DNA of 64,000 nucleotides, taken from NCBI RefSeq assembly GCF_009002475.1, contig NZ_AP019860.1:3286001-3350000 (forward strand), given 5' to 3'. This DNA is from Candidatus Uabimicrobium amorphum (GTDB lineage: Bacteria > Planctomycetota > Uabimicrobiia > Uabimicrobiales > Uabimicrobiaceae). This document shows, in pieces, positions 26,446 to 34,108 of the stretch (position 1 is the stretch's first letter; each line of letters begins with the position of its first letter). The translations under genes and the position numbers were made by a program. The notes under the pieces are model-generated. The model was not told the DNA's origin, did no database searches, and saw only the letters and a list, made by a program, of their open reading frames with translations.

Positions 26446-26559
26446 TTATTCTCCTTTGTTCTCATAGCTTTTTTGGCCTTGTGCTTTGTGAATAAGTAAA
26501 TCTGTAGCTATGAGTGTATCATCTGTTGTACTCGCCAATTCTTTCACCAATAAAGACAT
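26446..26559 (-). CDS. Possible 37-residue small protein between the SPFH genes
   Basis: Open frame from an ATG (26559) in the 139-bp gap to a TAA that stands 3 bp before the next SPFH start. The predicted peptide (MSLLVKELASTTDDTLIATD...) is amphipathic and helix-like. The last codons contain AAAGGAG, which is also the ribosome-binding site of the next gene, so it could work in translational coupling. There is no clear ribosome-binding site of its own. Confidence 0.25.
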   Translation of the reverse strand: MSLLVKELASTTDDTLIATDLLIHKAQGQKSYENKGE

Positions 26560-26581
26560 AATTTTTTTGCAGAGAGTTTCA

Positions 26582-27667
26582 TTATCGGCTCTTAGCTCCT
26601 GCTGCTTTTTCCAAGCGAAAACGATCAATATTTGTCGATAAACTATATGGACGCCCTTCGAGTATAACGCCGCGAAATTTTTCCGCGAGTGCTTCGCGTA
26701 CGAGTGCCTGTCCACCTTTTTCATATGCCTCGGATAGTTTTTTAATCGCTTCTGCTTTTGCCAAACCTTCGACAAGGATAGCTTCCGCTTCGTTCTTACC
26801 TTCCACTAGCGCTTGTTCACCTTCTTTTTCCAAGGTGTAACCTTCTGCTTCGGCTTTCTCTAACATTTGTTTTGCGCGTTCATTAACAGCAATGATCTTT
26901 GCGGCAAGTTCCCCTTCGGCTTTGCGAATTTCTACTTTTTTAATTCTTGTCGCCTCAGCTACTTTCTTGTACTGTTCTTGTTGTGCAGTGATTTGCGCAG
27001 ATTTTTGGTTGCGTACTTCCTGATCGGCCTCTTTACGCTTTTTAATCATCATTTCATAATCGGAATTAAATCGCGGATTTGTAGCGGTAATAAGCGTAAC
27101 GGCGATACCATATTTAAGAAGACTTTCTTCCATTTTCTTTTTTGACTCGTCCAATTTTCCGTCGCGATTGCTTGGATCAGCAATTTCGGTAACAGAAAGA
27201 GTTCCGAGAGTGTCGCGAATGATACTACGAGCGTAGGCTCTTACTAGTCCTTGCTTATAACGATCTCCGCGTCCAATATCTTTAATAATTGTCTTCACTT
27301 CACTTGGAATAATTTGATATTGAACTTCCACATTCATGTCCACGTTAGATCCATCATTTGTTTTGATTTGAACACCATCATACCCCTTCATACGAATGGG
27401 TTGTTGTGTTTTATCAATTTTATAAACTTTTGTCATACCAAAAGGTAAGTGAACAATAGTACCGTTTGTTGTTTGTACTTGAGTATCTCCGGTGAGATTG
27501 TTCATAATAACAGCCACTTCTCCTGGTTTTACAATCGTAATACCTGTAAAAGCCACTGCCAATGCAAAACCGATAAGTAATACCAATACTATTCCAGTAC
27601 CTGTAAGTAATGGCGATATATCTTTTAAATTAGGTTGATATTGAGGAGTTGGTCTCCTGTCAGTCAT
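26582..27667 (-). CDS. SPFH/Band 7 (prohibitin-like) protein, first of a pair
   Basis: 361 aa from the ATG at 27667, which has GAAAGG about 8 bp upstream. A single TM near the N-terminus (GIVLVLLIGFALAVAFTGITIV) is followed by the SPFH domain (VKPGEVAVIMNNLTGDTQVQ, about 50-220) and a coiled coil with many EAEA/EGK motifs (about 225-320). It is expected to hetero-oligomerise with its downstream partner at the membrane. It is divergent from the ribA operon across about 240 bp. Confidence 0.88.
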   Translation of the reverse strand: MTDRRPTPQYQPNLKDISPLLTGTGIVLVLLIGFALAVAFTGITIVKPGEVAVIMNNLTGDTQVQTTNGTIVHLPFGMTKVYKIDKTQQPIRMKGYDGVQIKTNDGSNVDMNVEVQYQIIPSEVKTIIKDIGRGDRYKQGLVRAYARSIIRDTLGTLSVTEIADPSNRDGKLDESKKKMEESLLKYGIAVTLITATNPRFNSDYEMMIKKRKEADQEVRNQKSAQITAQQEQYKKVAEATRIKKVEIRKAEGELAAKIIAVNERAKQMLEKAEAEGYTLEKEGEQALVEGKNEAEAILVEGLAKAEAIKKLSEAYEKGGQALVREALAEKFRGVILEGRPYSLSTNIDRFRLEKAAGAKSR

Positions 27668-27904
27668 ATTGAAGCCTTTCGTAAATAACAATGTGTTATA
27701 ATTTTATATAAGGTGCTGTGAGTTTACAATATATACGTTCTTTTTACAAATTTGGTAATAAATTTTATCATTTTCTACCCTAAACTCTATTTAATTACAA
27801 CATTTTTCCCCATACCTTCTATATTTTTTCTTGCTTTTCTCTGCAAAAAGAATATTTTATATGGATACGTTTTCGCTACCAAATTCACAGAGTGGAATAA
27901 GACC

Positions 27905-28489
27905 ATGATTTCAAAAATTGTAACAACAAGACTTCCGACCGACTATGGACAATTTGATCTACATTTATATCAAGACAAATCTGCAAAAGAACATCTCGCT
28001 CTATCTATGGGAGAACAAGACTCCGCAAAGATTCCAATCGTTCGTATACATTCAGAATGTTTAACTGGTGATCTTTTTACTTCGCGAAGATGCGATTGTG
28101 GTCAACAACTTCACGCTTCTTTAAAAATGATCAGCGAAAGTGGATGTGGGGTTCTCATTTACCTACGCCAAGAAGGGCGCGGAATTGGTCTTATCAATAA
28201 ATTACACGCTTATAACCTACAAGATGAGGGTTTGGATACAATTGAAGCCAACCTCAAATTAGGTTTTGAGTCCGACCAACGCGACTACAACATCGCCCTA
28301 CAAATTCTATTGGATTTGCAAATAAAAGAACTAAAATTAATTACCAATAATCCCGAAAAATTAAAACAGTTTTCACAGTCCCCCATTAAGGTCGTGGAGA
28401 GAATAGCCTTAAATTTGAAATCATACAATGATAATATAGACTATTTGAAAACGAAAAGAGACCGCATGGGGCATTTGTTGGATTTATAG
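27905..28489 (+). CDS. ribA: GTP cyclohydrolase II, stand-alone
   Basis: Opens GTP to 2,5-diamino-6-ribosylamino-4-pyrimidinone 5'-phosphate, formate and PPi, the first step of flavin and some azapteridine pathways. 194 aa from the ATG at 27905; the frame upstream of it is hydrophobic and unlike the family. Zinc ligands: HSECLTGDLFTSRRCDCGQQ with its three Cys. Other motifs: YLRQEGRGIGLINKL, DTIEANLKLGFESDQRDYN and LITNNPEKL. It is complete and lacks the fused RibB half that housekeeping planctomycete ribBA often has. It heads a tight operon of seven genes. Confidence 0.93.
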   Translation: MISKIVTTRLPTDYGQFDLHLYQDKSAKEHLALSMGEQDSAKIPIVRIHSECLTGDLFTSRRCDCGQQLHASLKMISESGCGVLIYLRQEGRGIGLINKLHAYNLQDEGLDTIEANLKLGFESDQRDYNIALQILLDLQIKELKLITNNPEKLKQFSQSPIKVVERIALNLKSYNDNIDYLKTKRDRMGHLLDL

Positions 28490-28492
28490 GAT

Positions 28493-29446
28493 ATGGATAA
28501 AGATGTTGAAAACAGTTGTTGGAGATGCCTATATTTACTACGCCGCAAAGTAATGACTACCAACCACGAGGTTCATTGTTGCCATTTGCACTTTGGTATA
28601 CCAGGATGTGAAAATGTATTTATCAATGAAAAAGCCTGTGGAAATTCGCCTTACCATGTATCTGTGAAACTGGGAAAGACGACCACAAATTCATCGTGTG
28701 ATGTTGTCGTAGACAATGACCTAAATTTATCCTGGTTAAATGACCAACTGCCTACTTCCTTGCACAATTACTTTGAATTATACCTTCCTTATTGTTTTGC
28801 ATATATGTATGCAAAACAATACCGAAAGCCTTACACAACAAGCCACACCGCGCAATCACTAGATGGGTGCACTGCCACTAAATCAGGTCACTCTAAATGG
28901 ATAGGTAATCAACAAAATCTCATTCATGCTCATCGCATGCGTGCATTATGCGATGCCGTGCTCATCGGCAAAAATACACTTATTAACGATCAACCCAAAT
29001 TAAACGTACGTCACGTAGAAGGTTCTTGTCCAAAGAGAGTTATTATTGGAGGCGGGGAGGAGCTGGATTTTTCAAGTTTAGTGGATGCTGATCCAGGAAT
29101 AATTATCCATGCGACAAAGTCACCCTATCCGCACGCCTCACTCAACACCATAAAACTCGACAACCAAGAGAACGAAAACTCATTAGAAAATTTGCTGTGT
29201 GTACTGTGTAAAAAATTTAACATTTACTCTGTTTATATCGAAGGTGGTGCCAAAATCATTTCGTCTTTTTTACAACAAAAGCTTCTCAATGTTATGCAAA
29301 TGCATATTTCTCCCATGTTGATTGGCGACGGTATGCGCATATGTAGTTTGCCTGCGATAGAAGAAATCAAAGAAGCGCAAAAATTTATCCGTGGAAAATT
29401 TTTTCCTATAGATGACGAAATAATGTTTGTTGGGATTCCACAATGA
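28493..29446 (+). CDS. RibD C-terminal-type pyrimidine reductase
   Basis: 317 aa. The first 110 residues are not recognised and are Cys/His-rich at the start (NSCWRCLYLLRRK, HEVHCCHLHFG). The C-terminal two thirds are the RibD_C / DHFR-like reductase domain: RKPYTTSHTAQSLDGCTA (usually KxAxSLDGxxA), RMRALCDAVLIGKNTLINDQ, IYSVYIEGGAKIISSF and MHISPMLIGDG. In riboflavin synthesis this domain reduces the ribosylamino-pyrimidine with NADPH. The deaminase half of RibD is absent. It starts 3 bp after ribA and overlaps the next gene by 4 bp. Confidence 0.85.
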   Translation: MDKDVENSCWRCLYLLRRKVMTTNHEVHCCHLHFGIPGCENVFINEKACGNSPYHVSVKLGKTTTNSSCDVVVDNDLNLSWLNDQLPTSLHNYFELYLPYCFAYMYAKQYRKPYTTSHTAQSLDGCTATKSGHSKWIGNQQNLIHAHRMRALCDAVLIGKNTLINDQPKLNVRHVEGSCPKRVIIGGGEELDFSSLVDADPGIIIHATKSPYPHASLNTIKLDNQENENSLENLLCVLCKKFNIYSVYIEGGAKIISSFLQQKLLNVMQMHISPMLIGDGMRICSLPAIEEIKEAQKFIRGKFFPIDDEIMFVGIPQ

Positions 29447-30396
29447 CAAAGGCAACATCTTTATGGTTTGAAAAAAAGAGTAGAGCCTGTTTACAACAAA
29501 CTACTCTACAAGATTTGCCCCCACATTTTTGTCGTGTCAAGACAATCTGCTCTAGCATTAGTCCTGGAACAGAAAAACTAGTTTTTTCCGGGAAAATCCC
29601 ACCAAGTCTGTATGAAAAAATGCGTTGCCCCTATATGGACGGCAGTTTTGATTTCCCGATAAAATACGGATATTCCCTTGTCGGCCGCGTACTAGAGGGA
29701 CCACAAGAACTTTTGGGAACAGTGGTACATGCTCTCCACCCACACCAAGACATATGTGACATTGCCGCACACGACCTCCACATTATTTCCCCACAAATAC
29801 CGGCAGAGCGAGCTTCTTTAGCAAGCAATATGGAAACAGCGGTCACTGCAATTTGGGATGGCAATGTACAAATCGGAGATCGCATTCTCGTGGTGGGCTT
29901 TGGCATTATAGGTTCCCTCGTTGCCAGAATTGCCTCCCTCATTCCGGGCGTATGCGTCGAAGTACACGATATATGTCCACAGAAAAAGTCTTTAGCAAAT
30001 AAAATGGGTTTTTCCGTGGCAACAACATGTGGAAAATACGATGCGGCTTTTCACTGTAGCGCATCGGCATCTGGATTGCAGATGGCCATTGATTGTGTAG
30101 ATTTTGAAGGGAGTGTTATCGAATTAAGTTGGTATGGCGCACGCGAAATTTCAATAAATCTTGGCGGTTCCTTTCATGCCATGCGCAAAAAAATAATTTG
30201 CTCTCAAGTGTCTAATATCCCAGGAAATAAACAAAATCGTTGGGATTACAAGCGTCGCAAAGATAGTGTATTTACCTTACTACAAAATCCCATCTTTGAT
30301 TCTCACATAACCACAAGAGTCCCCTTTACAAACTTAGTTGACAAATTTAGCATGCTAGAAAACTATAAAGGTCTAGCCTGTGTTGTAAATTATTAA
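29443..30396 (+). CDS. Zinc-type alcohol dehydrogenase-like (MDR) oxidoreductase
   Basis: 317 aa, medium-chain dehydrogenase/reductase superfamily. N-terminal GroES-like part (CSSISPGTEKLVFSGKIP, IKYGYSLVGRVLEGP), then the Rossmann part with RILVVGFGIIGSLVARIA and an acidic residue after the second strand (VEVHDICPQ). The usual Cys/His set for catalytic zinc is not evident, which resembles the BchC-like and quinone-reductase-like branches. Substrate is probably the pathway intermediate of this operon (inference). It overlaps the upstream gene by 4 bp. Confidence 0.82.
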   Translation: MTKATSLWFEKKSRACLQQTTLQDLPPHFCRVKTICSSISPGTEKLVFSGKIPPSLYEKMRCPYMDGSFDFPIKYGYSLVGRVLEGPQELLGTVVHALHPHQDICDIAAHDLHIISPQIPAERASLASNMETAVTAIWDGNVQIGDRILVVGFGIIGSLVARIASLIPGVCVEVHDICPQKKSLANKMGFSVATTCGKYDAAFHCSASASGLQMAIDCVDFEGSVIELSWYGAREISINLGGSFHAMRKKIICSQVSNIPGNKQNRWDYKRRKDSVFTLLQNPIFDSHITTRVPFTNLVDKFSMLENYKGLACVVNY

Positions 30397-30407
30397 AGGA
30401 ATAAACA

Positions 30408-30785
30408 ATGTTTACTGTAGGTGTCAGAGAACACATTTTAATTGCCCATTCACTACGAGGTGAAATTTTCGGGCCTGCGCAGAACATGCACGGATGTACC
30501 TATGTCGTGGACGTCGAATTTATCGCAGAAGAGTTAGATGAAAACTCCATCGTCATTGATATGGGAATTGCTGGAAAAATCGTCAAAGACGTTCTTCAAG
30601 CCATCAACTACAAAAACCTCGATGAAGTAGAAGAATTTAAGGGAAAAAACACCACAACGGAATTTTTAGCGCAATATGTATTTGAACAAGTAAAAAAACA
30701 ATTGCACAATACACAAGTAACCGCCTTAAAAATAACCTTAAATGAATCTCACACTGCTTGGGCATCTTTTAGCGGCAAGTTGTAA
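30408..30785 (+). CDS. 6-pyruvoyl-tetrahydropterin synthase / QueD homologue, variant zinc motif
   Basis: 125 aa, T-fold (tunnelling) enzyme family. Standard members bind zinc with three His: one in an AAHxL motif and two in LHGHNY. Here the first is kept (ILIAHSLRGE), while the second motif is MHGCTYVVDVEF, so the second His is Cys. The family's catalytic Cys ahead of HGH is missing, but IDMGIAGKIVKDVL, NLDEVEEF, NTTTEFLA and a late LNESHTAWASF (Glu, His) are present. I recall an HGA/HGC branch of this family next to RibD_C and GT4 genes in other bacteria. The reaction is therefore likely not that of QueD. Confidence 0.85.
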   Translation: MFTVGVREHILIAHSLRGEIFGPAQNMHGCTYVVDVEFIAEELDENSIVIDMGIAGKIVKDVLQAINYKNLDEVEEFKGKNTTTEFLAQYVFEQVKKQLHNTQVTALKITLNESHTAWASFSGKL

Positions 30786-31816
30786 TGAATATAGACTTCA
30801 TTGTTCCAGGATCTATTGCACAACTAACAGGTGGCTATATCTATGATAGTAACATCATTGACGGACTGCAAACATTGGGTTTCAACGTCAAGATAGTCGA
30901 ATTACCTGGCCTATTTCCGTTCGTAGATGAAGAAGCGAAAAACGCTGCGCTGCGTTGCTCCCTAGACTGCCCAACGATTATTGATGGCCTAGCTCTGCCC
31001 GCGTTCATCTCACATCCCCGCCAAAAATATTTAGCCCTCATTCATCATCCACTATGCAAAGAAAATGGATTGGATGAATCACAACAAAAATTGCTGTTTG
31101 ACATTGAACAAAAAATGTTACAAAACGCGCACCACATCATTGTAACAAGCCATTTTACCCGGGAAGAATTAAAGAAGCTGTACGCAACAGCGCACCACGA
31201 CATTTCTGTGGTATGCCCCGGGAATACTCCAAAAAGCATTTTACCATACATCGATACTCCTCAAAAAATAGAATTGCTATGCGTAGCAAATGTCTGTCAA
31301 AGAAAAGGACATGATATTTTGTTAAAAGCTCTGCAAAATTTAGGTGATTTTTCGTGGCACCTGACTTGTGTCGGAAATCTGCAAAGAGATCCATCAACCG
31401 TTCGCCATGTCCAAGATTTAATTGCGAAATTTCAATTAGAATCTCGTGTTACCTTGACGGGGGAATTAAGTGAACAAGAGTTGCAAAAAAAATACGCCAA
31501 AGCACATGTTTTTGTGCTAGCGTCTTACTACGAAGGTTATGGCATGGCGTTAACCGAGGCCATCAATTATGGATTACCTGTCGTCTCAACGACAGGTGGA
31601 GCAATTCCTCATGTCCTAGGCGAAAGTGCACTTCTGGTAACTCCAGGTAACCCACAAGAATTGGCCGCAGCTCTTTCAAAAGTTATCTCATCACCGCAAG
31701 CGCGCTCTGATTTACGTGATAAAGCGCTACAAAAACGCCAAGAGTTACCTTCATGGATGGATTCGAGCACGGAATTTAAACAAATTATACAAAAGGAATA
31801 CAATGTCGTTTTCTAA
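30785..31816 (+). CDS. GT4-type glycosyltransferase
   Basis: 343 aa, GT-B fold glycosyltransferase, group 1. The N-terminal half has GGYIYDSNIIDGLQTLGF (acceptor side). The C-terminal half has ELLCVANVCQRKGHDILLKA and the nucleotide-sugar-binding ALASYYEGYGMALTEAIN-type segment (FVLASYYEGYGMALTEA, with the ExFGxxxxE-like E-G-Y-G-x-x-x-x-E motif). Its place next to the pterin-type genes suggests transfer of a sugar to a pteridine or other intermediate rather than to a surface polymer (inference). ATG overlaps the upstream TAA by one base; the end overlaps the methyltransferase gene by 14 bp. Confidence 0.88.
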   Translation: MNIDFIVPGSIAQLTGGYIYDSNIIDGLQTLGFNVKIVELPGLFPFVDEEAKNAALRCSLDCPTIIDGLALPAFISHPRQKYLALIHHPLCKENGLDESQQKLLFDIEQKMLQNAHHIIVTSHFTREELKKLYATAHHDISVVCPGNTPKSILPYIDTPQKIELLCVANVCQRKGHDILLKALQNLGDFSWHLTCVGNLQRDPSTVRHVQDLIAKFQLESRVTLTGELSEQELQKKYAKAHVFVLASYYEGYGMALTEAINYGLPVVSTTGGAIPHVLGESALLVTPGNPQELAAALSKVISSPQARSDLRDKALQKRQELPSWMDSSTEFKQIIQKEYNVVF

Positions 31817-32570
31817 AGAATGGCTATCGCTTCGTCGAGATTTTGACAATCGCGCACGAAATAAATGCATAGAAAAATGTGTAGCACAATACTTTACGCA
31901 CCCTATTCACATTATGGATATCGGAACGGGAACCGGAAATAATGTAGTGTATTACCAAGAAAAATTTGAAGATAGTTCGTGGACGCTAGTCGATAGCGAT
32001 GCGGACTTATTGGACGTGTGTCGCAAAAATTTGCGACAAAATATACGTGAAATGCAACATGGTTCGATCCTGGATTTAGACAACTTCCAAGGAGTGGATC
32101 TCATTACCGCCAACGCTATTTTCGATTTATTTTCCCCCGAGCAATTCGTCAGTTTTGCACAAAAAATTCATGCGTATGGCGTATCACTACTTGCGACATT
32201 AAACTATAAATCGATGTACTTCACACCACAGGCGCCACAAGACAAAGTGTACATAGAAATGTACAACCAACACATGACACGCAAACAAAATTTTGGGTGT
32301 GCGATGGGAGAACGATGCACACAAAAAATAACCGATGTATTACTTGATAAACTGTGTTATAATGTACACATGGGCAAAAGTGACTGGATTATTGATAGTT
32401 CAAGCCCAAAAATGGTAAAGCACATCCTACAATTTATGTTTAACGCACTTAGCGAAATGACCTCTGATACAACCACACTGCAAAATTGGGTGGAAGATAA
32501 ACAAAAGATGTTTCAGCAAAAATCAGTGCAATTATGTATATCTCACTCAGATATTTTTGCCCATCCATAG
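31803..32570 (+). CDS. SAM-dependent class I methyltransferase
   Basis: 255 aa from the ATG at 31803 (AAAAGGAA upstream). Rossmann methyltransferase with motif I HIMDIGTGTGNNVVYY and acidic motif II WTLVDSDADLLDVC. An insertion of about 70 residues follows the core (FTPQAPQDKVYIEMYNQHMT). Target unknown; by context it should methylate the operon product. It starts inside the glycosyltransferase gene and ends 8 bp before the CAP gene. Confidence 0.86.
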   Translation: MSFSKEWLSLRRDFDNRARNKCIEKCVAQYFTHPIHIMDIGTGTGNNVVYYQEKFEDSSWTLVDSDADLLDVCRKNLRQNIREMQHGSILDLDNFQGVDLITANAIFDLFSPEQFVSFAQKIHAYGVSLLATLNYKSMYFTPQAPQDKVYIEMYNQHMTRKQNFGCAMGERCTQKITDVLLDKLCYNVHMGKSDWIIDSSSPKMVKHILQFMFNALSEMTSDTTTLQNWVEDKQKMFQQKSVQLCISHSDIFAHP

Positions 32571-32578
32571 GAGTAAAA

Positions 32579-33070
32579 ATGCGTCATATTCTCGTTCTAA
32601 CCACCGTCCTATTTTGTTCATGCACTAGTTTTTTTACTCCCAATTTCTACCCGAGCAATAATAATATGTATTCGTTGGCAGAGTCCATTCTTGCCGAGAG
32701 TAATAAAATCAGAAAACAAAACAACCTTCCATTGTTGGCAATGGACAAAAAGTTACAAAAAATCGCCGTAAATTACAGCAAAGACATGGCGAAAAAAAAC
32801 TTTTTTTCGCATACAGATCCACAAAATCGCAAACTGAGTCGTCGTTTATCTTTATCCGGAGTAAAATTTCTTCTCGCTGCAGAAAACCTCGCTCTCATTA
32901 GCAAGGGTAACTTTGTCGCAACAGAAGTTGTCCAGGCGTGGTTGGAAAGCAAAGACCATCGCTTAAATTTACTCGATAAAAAATTTACCCAAACGGGTAT
33001 CGGCGTGGTGGTAAATGGCAAAGGTCATTACTATATTACGCATATTTTTCTACAACCCACATCGCGATAA
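32579..33070 (+). CDS. CAP-domain (SCP/PR-1) secreted protein, probable lipoprotein
   Basis: 163 aa from the ATG at 32579, where the signal peptide begins (MRHILVLTTVLFCSC, lipobox-like with Cys 15). CAP domain: NKIRKQNNLPLLAMDKKLQ, FFSHTDPQNRKL (HTDP motif), LAAENLALI and VVQAWLESKDHRLNLL, then FTQTGIGVVV. Bacterial CAP proteins are extracellular and of unclear activity. It is 8 bp after the methyltransferase and may simply be at the end of the operon. Its stop is adjacent to the stop of the convergent channel gene. Confidence 0.88.
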   Translation: MRHILVLTTVLFCSCTSFFTPNFYPSNNNMYSLAESILAESNKIRKQNNLPLLAMDKKLQKIAVNYSKDMAKKNFFSHTDPQNRKLSRRLSLSGVKFLLAAENLALISKGNFVATEVVQAWLESKDHRLNLLDKKFTQTGIGVVVNGKGHYYITHIFLQPTSR

Positions 33071-34108
33071 CTATTCACGTCTTCCAAACCATTTTGTAAT
33101 GAGTTTGTTGTATAACTCACTTTCCATAATTTTCAACAGGCGAATATTGACTCTTTTGCGCAATGGACTTTTGATGGGAAAAGCAATGGCGTATGCCGAG
33201 GGAAAAAAGATTCCCTCCACCAACTTTAACTTTGGTTGGGTATTGTTTTTCATATAGTAGCGAAGTATCGGGATGTCGTGTACAACAGCTTTTGCTCTTT
33301 GCTCTTCTAATGCCTTGAGTGCCGCAGAAAGTGATCCTACAGACACAAGATTCGGATGTATCTTTTGCATGTATTTTTCTCCGGTAGTTCCCGAAACAAC
33401 AGCAACAGGAAAACCCATCGTGTCGTGCATATTTTTGATATTATTTCCCATGCGATCGAGAGTTAAGGCCGACGAAAACGAAGCGATCAACAGTCCAAAC
33501 AAACATATCCCACTAAAAATAACAAATATCGCTAAAAGTCTTCCCATACGAGTTTGTGGTGAAAAATCTCCATAACCAACTGTCGACATTGTTACAATTG
33601 TCCACCATGCCCCCTGTGCTACGCCAGAATGCCATATTCTAGAAAAAGTTTTTTGTTTGCGCTCAAAAAACCAAATGAGATTGGCAATGACAATCACATA
33701 AATCGCAAGAGCGACAAAGAGCAGCAGCGTTTCCTGAGAAAAAATCAATTTCCATTTCGCCGATTCCTCTTCGCGAACTAAAATTCCCAAACCACTATAG
33801 TAAAAAGGTTGAGAAAATTCCATGCGTGCTTCGCGCTCGAATGTCACAGTGGTTGCCGCGATTCCTAAATCAACTCTTTTCTCTTCAATGGATTGCAAGT
33901 GCGGTGAAATGCCCTCGTCAATATGATAGACAATTTTAGCATCTTTATTTATATCGGTTATTATCTTTTCAATGAGATCTATAGAAAAGCCACTTGGTTT
34001 TTCCTGTGACAAGATAACAAAAGGTGGTGCGGATTTTATCCCGACAGTAATGGACTCTTGTGCGCTTGTTGTACATAACAGTACCAAAAAAATAATCAGT
34101 CTAGTCAT
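33071..34108 (-). CDS. GluR0-like ligand-gated potassium channel
   Basis: 345 aa. Signal peptide, then lobe 1 of a periplasmic SBP_bac_3 binding domain (SITVGIKSAPPFVI, GFSIDLIEKI, DLGIAATTVTFEREARMEFS). Then comes TM1 (LLLFVALAIYVIVIANLIWF), the pore loop with filter STVGYGDFSP (residues 176-181, 33566-33583) and TM2 (LLAIFVIFSGICLFGLLIA). The rest of lobe 2 follows (FPVAVVSGTTGEKYMQKIHP, AYAIAFPIKSPLRKRV). This S1-M1-P-M2-S2 order with TVGYGD is that of cyanobacterial GluR0, a glutamate-gated K+ channel. The ligand here is probably an amino acid but is not proven. It overlaps the upstream coiled-coil gene by 8 bp. Confidence 0.93.
   Translation of the reverse strand: MTRLIIFLVLLCTTSAQESITVGIKSAPPFVILSQEKPSGFSIDLIEKIITDINKDAKIVYHIDEGISPHLQSIEEKRVDLGIAATTVTFEREARMEFSQPFYYSGLGILVREEESAKWKLIFSQETLLLFVALAIYVIVIANLIWFFERKQKTFSRIWHSGVAQGAWWTIVTMSTVGYGDFSPQTRMGRLLAIFVIFSGICLFGLLIASFSSALTLDRMGNNIKNMHDTMGFPVAVVSGTTGEKYMQKIHPNLVSVGSLSAALKALEEQRAKAVVHDIPILRYYMKNNTQPKLKLVEGIFFPSAYAIAFPIKSPLRKRVNIRLLKIMESELYNKLITKWFGRRE

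Noticed and set aside
26446..26775. 109-codon minus frame across the end of the first SPFH gene
   Set aside because: The first 72 codons are a shadow of the SPFH gene; only the last 37 codons are kept as a weak candidate.
25384..27667. True hflK/hflC names
   Set aside because: Pair layout fits, but the SPFH sequences are too general to assign those names.
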